Origin: an uncultured Anaerolineales bacterium
GTDB lineage: Bacteria; Chloroflexota; Anaerolineae; Anaerolineales; Villigracilaceae
DNA length: 32,158 bases
Direction: 5' to 3'
Assembly: GCA_903884265.1 (NCBI GenBank)
Contig: CAISEG010000145.1
Coordinates: 1-32,158 of the forward strand
The notes under the pieces were generated by a model that saw nothing but the letters and a program-made list of their open reading frames with translations, was not told the DNA's origin and searched no databases. Numbering within the stretch: position 1 is the first letter of the stretch; every line of letters starts with the position of its first letter. Made by a program: the position numbers and the translations under genes. This document shows positions 24,812 to 30,632 of this stretch, in pieces.

Positions 24812-25606
24812 ATGAGCGACCTGCCCATCCCAAGACACTTCTTTTCCGGGTATCTCTTCGACCTGGATGGGACAGTCTATCTGGGGGAAGCCCTGCTCCC
24901 CACCGCGGGCGAAACCCTGACGGCCTTGCGCAGGCATGGCTCCCGTACGATTTTTATTTCCAACAACCCCACCCATGCGCGCCAGGACTACGCTGATAAG
25001 CTCACCCGCCTGGGTGTGCCAACCCCCATTGAAGATATTCTGACTTCGTCGCTTGTGATGGTGGATTTTCTGAAGCGGCGTATGCCGGGTGCCCGTCTGT
25101 TCGTTGTCGGCGAGGAACCGCTGTGCGCAGAGCTGCGCCGTGGAGGCTTCGAGCTCACCGAGCAGGCGCTAAATGTTGATGCCGTCATCGCCAGCTTCGA
25201 CCGCACCTTAGTTTACCGCAAGCTGCAGATCGCCTTCGACGCCATCCGGGCCGGGGCGCGTTTCTTCGCCACCAACCCGGACCGTTACTGCCCTGTCCCC
25301 GGCGGCGGTGAGCCCGACTGCGCCGCCATCATTGCCGCCATCGAAGCCTGCACCAATACGCACGTCGAAGCTGTGGTCGGCAAGCCGTCCAACTACATGA
25401 TTGATGCCGCCCTGAACTTGATGGACTTGCCGGCCGCCGATTGCCTGATGACCGGCGACCGGTTGGAGACAGACATATTGATGGGCCGGGAGGCCGGCAT
25501 GTCCACCGCACTGGCACTGACCGGTGCGACTCCTGAATCCGCCCTGGCGGGCTCGTCCATCCAGCCGACCTACGTCCTGCGCCATTTGAGTGACCTTCTA
25601 CCGTAA
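24812..25606 (+). CDS. HAD-IIA family phosphatase (NagD/4-nitrophenylphosphatase-like)
   Basis: A 264-residue HAD hydrolase. The nucleophile and acid are Asp17 and Asp19 in LFDLDGTVYLGE, motif II is in FISNNPTHAR, the Lys is in VVGKPSNYMI, and the metal Asp residues are in MTGDRLETDILMG. The large cap between motifs II and III (about residues 80-190) with the FATNPDRYCP region is the C2 type of NagD-like enzymes that dephosphorylate sugar phosphates or nucleotides; the substrate is unknown. AGGAG lies 5 bases before the ATG. It is GC-richer than the preceding pair and 85 bases downstream of it, so it is probably a separate unit. Confidence 0.87.
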   Translation: MSDLPIPRHFFSGYLFDLDGTVYLGEALLPTAGETLTALRRHGSRTIFISNNPTHARQDYADKLTRLGVPTPIEDILTSSLVMVDFLKRRMPGARLFVVGEEPLCAELRRGGFELTEQALNVDAVIASFDRTLVYRKLQIAFDAIRAGARFFATNPDRYCPVPGGGEPDCAAIIAAIEACTNTHVEAVVGKPSNYMIDAALNLMDLPAADCLMTGDRLETDILMGREAGMSTALALTGATPESALAGSSIQPTYVLRHLSDLLP

Positions 25607-25623
25607 CCTCGCCATTCACACCC

Positions 25624-25656
25624 AAGATCCTCCTGGTGGACGACAGCTCTACGCTT
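25624..25656 (+). pseudogene. Possible remnant of a response-regulator receiver N-terminus
   Basis: An 11-codon stretch reads KILLVDDSSTL, which is the first beta strand and acidic pocket of a CheY-like receiver. No start codon with a ribosome binding site precedes it, and the continuation (GKGHRLVSF) is not receiver-like. It lies between the HAD gene stop and the promoter of the LuxR-type gene and may mark a recombination or deletion joint at the left edge of the polymerase cassette. Chance similarity is possible because the segment is short. Confidence 0.35.
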
Positions 25657-25746
25657 GGTAAGGGTCATCGTTTGGTCTCTTTTGCTATGGGCAAAGCAGG
25701 GCAGTTATATGTCATCCTTGCATCGATAAAATTAGAACAAATTTTC

Positions 25747-25755
25747 TGTTATAAT
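25747..25755 (+). promoter_or_regulatory. Extended -10 promoter of polymerase cassette, probable leaderless start
   Basis: TGTTATAAT is a perfect extended -10 that ends 6 bases before the ATG at 25762. It is the same sequence as the box before the ROK kinase gene at 8745. The AT-rich DNA around it (25700-25755) contrasts with the GC-rich genes on both sides. No LexA-like palindrome was recognised. Confidence 0.7.
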
Positions 25756-25761
25756 GGTCCC

Positions 25762-26175
25762 ATGGCTTTCTGGTATCGTCTCCTCTACAGGTTTGGCCTG
25801 CGCCGCGATCCCGGTCCCCGTTCCTACGAACTGGATGTCGCTTTGCACACAGCCCTTGAAGACCTGGCCCTCCGCGAACAACGCCCGGCAAACGAGGTCG
25901 TTTCAGAGCTGGTCGCTAGTGGCTTGGACCGGCGTTTCTCGCAAGAGGACCTTCTCCAGCGCTGGCGATCCCTTTCGCCCCGCGAACAGGATGTCTCGGC
26001 CCTGGCTTGCATCGGTTATACCAACCGTCAGATTGCCGCCCGGCTGGGCATCTCCCCTGAAACGGTCAAGACCCACCTCCACAACGCCCTGGTCAAATTC
26101 AACCTGCACAGCCGCTCCGAACTGCATTTGCTGATGGCCGGCTGGGACTTCTCTGCCTGGGAACGCCAGGTCTGA
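25762..26175 (+). CDS. LuxR/GerE-type transcriptional regulator, first gene of polymerase cassette
   Basis: A 137-residue protein with a C-terminal GerE/LuxR helix-turn-helix (about residues 70-121): LSPREQDVSALACIGYTNRQ, then GISPETVKTHLHNALVKF. The N-terminal part (about 22-58, ALHTALEDLALREQ, then ANEVVSELVASGL) resembles a ribbon-helix-helix-type segment; there is no receiver domain or ligand-binding domain. It probably binds DNA and controls the cassette. The start at 25762 is set by the promoter that abuts it; the frame is open upstream but there the DNA is the promoter itself. A small GC hairpin follows about 70 bases after its stop. Confidence 0.75.
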   Translation: MAFWYRLLYRFGLRRDPGPRSYELDVALHTALEDLALREQRPANEVVSELVASGLDRRFSQEDLLQRWRSLSPREQDVSALACIGYTNRQIAARLGISPETVKTHLHNALVKFNLHSRSELHLLMAGWDFSAWERQV

Positions 26176-26242
26176 GCCCCATGCTCGGAAAGCCCCCGCC
26201 TCTGCCTCCCCCATCCGGTGAACCCTTTTCTCCCCCATCGCC

Positions 26243-26261
26243 TCCCCCGTCGGGGGATTTT
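26243..26261 (+). terminator. Small GC hairpin with TTTT after LuxR-type gene
   Basis: A 6-bp stem (26243-26248 with 26252-26257) with a 3-base loop is followed by TTTT. It may terminate or attenuate transcription between the regulator and the rest of the cassette. The surrounding 26200-26250 is C-rich with three near-repeats of TCCCCCATC/TCCCCCGTC. Confidence 0.45.
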
Positions 26262-26292
26262 CATGTGGCCGTGTTGGGGCTATGCTGTCAGC

Positions 26293-26823
26293 ATGGACAT
26301 CCTGCCCCTCCCCCCTCCTCGTTCCCTGACCGTCTTCTGCGCCCCCGGCGGATCGCTCGAACCGGTTGCACAGGTCATGGCGGAACTGGCCCTGCGCGGC
26401 CCGCTGACCGTCCTGGACGGCGGCAACCGCTTCCCCGCCTATCACCTGATTAGGCTCATCAGCGGCCGCATTTTCGATCCGTCTTCCGTCCTGCAGCATA
26501 CCTTCATCCGACGCGCCTTCACCTGCCACCAGGTGCTGGCCATGCTTGAGGGCACACTCACATTGCCCCAGCCCTGCATCCTCCTCGACCTCCTGGCCAC
26601 TTTCTATGATGAGCAGGTTCCCGTGCAGGAAGTCCGCCGCCTGTTGGATGGCGCCTTACGCCAGGTCGAACGCCTGTGTCAGGTCTCCCCGGTCCTGGTG
26701 ACCGCCACCCCGCCGCACACCACTGGCCGGGCTTTTCTGCTGGAGCAGCTCTGCGCCCGCGCCGATCAGCTCTTCGCCCTCGAACTGCCCGCCTCGCCGC
26801 CCCTTCAACCTGCCCTCTTCTAG
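26293..26823 (+). CDS. RecA/RadA-like protein lacking the P-loop
   Basis: From the chosen ATG the protein has 176 residues. It follows the RadA/RecA core by pattern. The strand-loop LTVFCAPGGSLEPVAQV (12-28) sits where the Walker A GxxxxGKT should be, but Gly-Lys-Thr is missing. Then come LTVLDGGNRFPAYHLIRLI (38-56), the FIRRAFTCHQVLAML stretch (71-85), a Walker B-like CILLDLLATFYDE (95-107), and VSPVLVTATP (131-140). It is therefore probably unable to bind ATP in the usual way and may act as a structural or recruiting subunit. The ATG at 26293 is chosen because the RecA-like pattern begins right after it. TATGCT at 26281-26286 lies 6 bases before the ATG. The next gene starts 8 bases after its stop. 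Confidence 0.6.
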   Translation: MDILPLPPPRSLTVFCAPGGSLEPVAQVMAELALRGPLTVLDGGNRFPAYHLIRLISGRIFDPSSVLQHTFIRRAFTCHQVLAMLEGTLTLPQPCILLDLLATFYDEQVPVQEVRRLLDGALRQVERLCQVSPVLVTATPPHTTGRAFLLEQLCARADQLFALELPASPPLQPALF

Positions 26824-26831
26824 TCGCTGCT

Positions 26832-27104
26832 ATGGGCCGCACCCTTCCTTCCAGCACCCAGAATTTCCTCCAGGAACAGGCCTCCTTCGCCCGCTTCCGG
26901 CGCGCCCTGCGTCGTTCCGACCAGGTCGCACTGGACGACTTGTTCGCCTCCGCCCGCCAGCATCTTGCCGCCGCGGCCTACGCGGCCAACGCCCTGCCTT
27001 TCGAGACCTTCCTGCTGGCCATGCTGCTCGAAGAGCATAAGCAGGTCATGCGCCTGCGCCAGCTTGTGGAGGCAGACCTGCATATTACCCCCGGAGATGG
27101 CTGA
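26832..27104 (+). CDS. Small helical protein of unknown function, coupled to DNA polymerase gene
   Basis: A 90-residue protein that I do not recognise. It is predicted to be almost all helix, with a basic N-terminal half (ASFARFRRALRRSDQVALDD) and an amphipathic C-terminal half (LPFETFLLAMLLEEHKQVMR). There is no signal peptide and no Cys/His metal site. It starts 8 bases after the RecA-like gene and its last 8 bases overlap the polymerase start (ATGGCTGA), so the three are very likely one operon, and the protein is likely a partner or adaptor of the polymerase. The frame is open upstream of 26832 inside the RecA-like gene; the ATG is chosen for the compact operon spacing. Confidence 0.65.
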   Translation: MGRTLPSSTQNFLQEQASFARFRRALRRSDQVALDDLFASARQHLAAAAYAANALPFETFLLAMLLEEHKQVMRLRQLVEADLHITPGDG

Positions 27105-29397
27105 ACTCACCGGCTGGCTTCTGGATGTATACGCCGGAGAACAGGGGCTGACGATCTGGCTGCTGACCGACAACGGGGAACGCCGCTGCCTGAGCCAAAC
27201 TTTCCCCGTCACCTTCTTCGCCGCCAGCCAGGCCGTTCGACAGGGTCTTGATAAACTCGACCTGCCAGCTCACGGCAGCACCTCGGACCTGCGCGCGGCA
27301 TGGCGCTGGCTTTCCTCCCAGTCAGAGCCGCTGCGCCTGGCACGGGCTGAGCGCCGGGATCTGTTTGCTGGCCCCATCCCGGTCCTGTCCATTGAAGTCC
27401 AACAACCCGCCCACCTCCCGGGGTTGTTCCGGCGCTTCTCAGCAGCTTTCCCCAACCTGACATTTTACGACGCGGACCTTCCCATCTCTCTGCGCTATGG
27501 GGCGGTTTTCGGTGTCTTCCCCTTATGTCGCTGCTGTGTGGAGGTGCAGGGCAACCAGGTTAAAACCATCCTCGCCCTCGACTCGCCCTGGGACCTTGAT
27601 CCCGAATACCCGCCCCTGCGTCTCCTGGCGCTTGAACCAGACTGCAACCCCTCGCATGCCGTACCGAAAGGGATCATTTTTTCCTACAAAGATATCCGCT
27701 ACCGTATGCCGCTTGAACCGGTTCGGGCGCTGCTGGCCAACCTCAAATCCATCCTTCGGACTTACGACCCCGACATGCTCCTGACCTCATGGGGCGACAC
27801 CTGGCTCCTGCCAAAACTGCTTGAACTCTCCCAAGCAAATCCCCTGCCGCTCAATCGCGACCCATCCGCCCTCATCACCCGTAAAGAACAGCGCACCTAC
27901 TACGCCTATGGACAGGTCATTTACCGCGGTGCGCAGGTCCACTTGGCTGGGCGCTGGCACATCGACAAATATAACGCCGTCATGTACCACGACTATGGCC
28001 TGGACGGGATCTTTGAACTGGCACGTGTCACCGGCCTGCCTGTCCAGACAGTTGCGCGCGTTTCGCCTGGAACGGGCATCTCCTCCATGCAGATCATGAC
28101 GGCCCTGCGCCAGGGCGTCCTCGTCCCGTGGCGTAAACAGCAGGCCGAAGCTCCGAAAAACTTGTTTGAACTCGTGCGCGCCGATATGGGCGGGCTGGTC
28201 TACCAGCCAACCATCGGCCTGCACAGCAACGTGGCCGAAGTTGATTTCGTCTCCATGTATCCCAGTATTATGTCCCACTTCAACATTTCCCCGGAAACGA
28301 TCCTGCCGGGTGAGAACGACCCGCAGACCGGTCTGCCCCTCACCCGCCCGGAGCGTGGGCTGGTTCCCACCACCCTCCAGCCGCTCCTGCAGAAGCGTAT
28401 CGCCATCAAGTCGCAATTGCTGTGCCTGCCAAAATGGGATCCCCGCCGCAAGCGCTACCAGGCCACCGCCTCCGCTTACAAGTGGCTGCTGGTCACCTGC
28501 TTCGGATATCTGGGCTACAAGAATGCCCGCTTCGGGCGCATCGAATCGCATGAGGCGGTCACCGCCTATGGGCGCGAGACCCTGCTGCGCGCCAAGGAAG
28601 CCGCCGAAGACCTGGGTTTTGAAGTTCTTCACCTGTATGTGGATGGGATGTGGATTAAAAAACCCGCTTTCGCCACCCCGGCCGATTTCCAGCCCCTGCT
28701 TAACGAGATTCTCACCCGCACCGGCCTGCCCATTGCCTTGGATGGGGTCTATCGTTGGGTGGCATTTTTGCCTTCCAGGCTGGATGCGCGTATTCCGGTG
28801 GCAAATCGTTATTTCGGTGTCTTTCAAAGCGGGGAGATCAAGGTACGCGGCATTGAATTGCGCCGGCGCGACACGCCCGATTTCATCCGCGAAACGCAGC
28901 AGCAAATGCTCAATATCCTGGCCAAAGCCCCCGACGCTGAACATGTTCCAAACCTGCTCCCTGAAGTACAGGCTCTCGTACACCGCCGGCTGGCAGACCT
29001 GAAGCGCGGGCGCGTGCCACCGGAGAAACTGATTGTCCGCCAAACCCTGAGTCGCGAACTGGACGCCTACCGTTCCCCTTCCCCCGCAGCTCTGGCGGCG
29101 CGCCAACTGGCAGACCGCGCCGCGCCTCTGCGTCCCGGCCAGGTGGTGCGTTTTCTCTATACCCTGGGCAAACCGGGAGTGCGGGCCTGGGATCTGCCGG
29201 GTGAAATGGATTGCAGGACGATCGATGTTGCCCGTTATTCCACCCTGCTGGAGCGCGCCGCCGAGACGATATTTCAGCCTTTCATGTCAGAGCCGGTCGA
29301 AACCAAATTGCCTTTGCTTTCTGGTTTGTATATGCCAAATAAAACCTCTCTTCTTCAAGAACAGGCGGCGGTTAATTGGATTTCCGGAACGGCCTGA
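27097..29397 (+). CDS. B-family DNA polymerase, divergent PolB2-like
   Basis: A 766-residue family B DNA polymerase. The N-terminal and exonuclease-like regions span about residues 1-340 and the palm/fingers/thumb about 365-730. Motif A is EVDFVSMYPSI with Asp383; motif B is KWLLVTCFGYLGY (462-474) where most have KxxxNSxYG; motif C is HLYVDGMWIKK. Aligned without gaps, Asp516 matches the catalytic Asp of YGDTDS while the preceding Asp is Tyr514. VRGIELRRRDTPDF (583-596) is typical of the thumb boundary. In the exonuclease region Exo I reads LALEP (Asp of DxE lost), while Asp234 and the YGLDG region keep parts of Exo II and III. Proofreading is probably lost. It is probably a translesion or repair polymerase. 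It starts inside the stop of the small gene (8-base overlap). Confidence 0.85.
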   Translation: MAELTGWLLDVYAGEQGLTIWLLTDNGERRCLSQTFPVTFFAASQAVRQGLDKLDLPAHGSTSDLRAAWRWLSSQSEPLRLARAERRDLFAGPIPVLSIEVQQPAHLPGLFRRFSAAFPNLTFYDADLPISLRYGAVFGVFPLCRCCVEVQGNQVKTILALDSPWDLDPEYPPLRLLALEPDCNPSHAVPKGIIFSYKDIRYRMPLEPVRALLANLKSILRTYDPDMLLTSWGDTWLLPKLLELSQANPLPLNRDPSALITRKEQRTYYAYGQVIYRGAQVHLAGRWHIDKYNAVMYHDYGLDGIFELARVTGLPVQTVARVSPGTGISSMQIMTALRQGVLVPWRKQQAEAPKNLFELVRADMGGLVYQPTIGLHSNVAEVDFVSMYPSIMSHFNISPETILPGENDPQTGLPLTRPERGLVPTTLQPLLQKRIAIKSQLLCLPKWDPRRKRYQATASAYKWLLVTCFGYLGYKNARFGRIESHEAVTAYGRETLLRAKEAAEDLGFEVLHLYVDGMWIKKPAFATPADFQPLLNEILTRTGLPIALDGVYRWVAFLPSRLDARIPVANRYFGVFQSGEIKVRGIELRRRDTPDFIRETQQQMLNILAKAPDAEHVPNLLPEVQALVHRRLADLKRGRVPPEKLIVRQTLSRELDAYRSPSPAALAARQLADRAAPLRPGQVVRFLYTLGKPGVRAWDLPGEMDCRTIDVARYSTLLERAAETIFQPFMSEPVETKLPLLSGLYMPNKTSLLQEQAAVNWISGTA

Positions 29398-29484
29398 TCC
29401 GTTGCCCCGCAAGTGCATTAATACCCCATCTTTACCTGATTTGAGACAATCTCGTTTCCAGGATTATCTCCCTTTTAAGTGTGG

Positions 29485-29530
29485 AACAATATCGGCTCCC
29501 TTGATTATCCGAGGGAGCCGATATTGTTTT
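29485..29530. terminator. Strong terminator after polymerase cassette
   Basis: A perfect 17-bp stem (29485-29501 with 29512-29528) with a 10-base loop and TTTT on the plus strand. It ends the polymerase cassette and, lying between convergent genes, may also serve the lipoprotein gene on the minus strand, where the T-run is weak. Confidence 0.88.
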
Positions 29531-29561
29531 GCTTGGTATTTCGTATGCCTGTTCAGCCATC

Positions 29562-30455
29562 TCACCGGCAATGGTTTGGTAGGCCTGACGGATCGCTGTT
29601 GAAACCCAGGGCGCAGGTATTATCGACTTGATATACATCCGGGAGAGTAAGCAATGGGATAAATTGGGTCGGGTCAAAGGTTCCCTGGTACGCCCACGTC
29701 CACCATCCAAAGCTGGTATCGCCATCCAACAGGGAAGGCTTGAAGGCAAATTCGATATCTTTGGTTGGGGTGCGTCGTGCCCAAAGCATATCGGGATCTG
29801 CTCCGCTTCCCTGTTCAAAAATGAGATTAACATTCCCGTCCACAAAACGCCAGGCGTGTACTTTGGCTGTGCTCCAGACTACGTCACTTAAAGCCAGGTT
29901 CTGGACGGCGATGATGACATCACTTAAACCATCCAGATTTAGGTCCAGTTCCAGGAAATAAGTAACCTCGCCATCGCCTTGAGTTGCAACAACATCCACT
30001 GGGTGGATGCGCGCATAGAACCAATTAATATTCGCACCGAACTGGGTTACCTGGATATCCAGGTATGGTAGGTAAGTACTCAGATCGGCTGTAAACGGGC
30101 GTTCTACAAAATTAATATTCCATAGGTCGCAAACTGTGTTAAGCCTTAAGGGCAGGATGGGAGCGCCGTTAGTGTCGGTCATGGTGCAATCGTGCGCTGT
30201 TTGCAACTCGATATAAGATGGTGTCCCTGGTTGGGTGAGGTGTTGGATTTGTGTTGGGGTTGGGACAATGGTCGGAGTAGGTGGTAGAGAGGCTGTGCTG
30301 GTTGCTTCTGGGGGAAGCGCGCTGGGTATTGTCACTGGTTCCGTCGGCGCAGGCGGAACAACAGCCTGCGTGGTTGCGGGTGGCACTCCGCACGCCTGCA
30401 ATGTCAGGCAGAACAATATAGCAATTCCGAATATGGTGCTTATTTTTTTATTCAT
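29562..30455 (-). CDS. Lipoprotein with Thr/Pro-rich linker, unknown function
   Basis: A 297-residue exported lipoprotein. A lipobox LQAC ends the signal peptide (Cys22), so it is anchored to the outer face of the membrane. A low-complexity Ala/Pro/Thr linker spans about residues 24-75. The remaining 220 residues form a beta-rich domain with acidic stretches (FLELDLNLDGLSDVII and DGDTSFGWWTWAYQG) and a few Cys (TAHDCTMTD, NTVCDLWN, NTCALGF) that could form disulphides. DLNLDGLSD resembles a calcium-binding loop of the dockerin/EF-hand kind; this is only a motif match. No family is recognised. AGGAGGAG lies 2-9 bases before the ATG, a strong site. Confidence 0.72.
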   Translation of the reverse strand: MNKKISTIFGIAILFCLTLQACGVPPATTQAVVPPAPTEPVTIPSALPPEATSTASLPPTPTIVPTPTQIQHLTQPGTPSYIELQTAHDCTMTDTNGAPILPLRLNTVCDLWNINFVERPFTADLSTYLPYLDIQVTQFGANINWFYARIHPVDVVATQGDGEVTYFLELDLNLDGLSDVIIAVQNLALSDVVWSTAKVHAWRFVDGNVNLIFEQGSGADPDMLWARRTPTKDIEFAFKPSLLDGDTSFGWWTWAYQGTFDPTQFIPLLTLPDVYQVDNTCALGFNSDPSGLPNHCR

Positions 30456-30632
30456 TTCTCCTCCTGATTGCTCCTAATCACCGAGAAAATGATCATCATT
30501 CAACGCTTGTGATAAAAATCGCTGTGGGGATAACATGCTGCTCGACCCAGAATCAATTTGTTTTTTATTGTACATCAGAATTTTAGACAATTCACCCCCT
30601 TCAGATAGCCATTCATTCTATTAACAAATCTG
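30456..30632. other. Intergenic region between recJ and the lipoprotein gene
   Basis: An AT-rich stretch of 177 bases between two minus-strand genes. It holds the AGGAGGAG ribosome binding site of the lipoprotein gene and probably its promoter, but no clear -10 could be chosen. A weak AT-only hairpin (30620-30626 with 30631-30637) overlaps the recJ stop and is not a convincing terminator. Confidence 0.4.

Noticed and set aside
27787-29106. A 439-codon open frame on the minus strand opposite the DNA polymerase gene
   Set aside because: It is a by-product of GC-rich codon use in the polymerase. The translation has no recognisable motif and there is no ribosome binding site, whereas the plus strand shows clear polymerase motifs.
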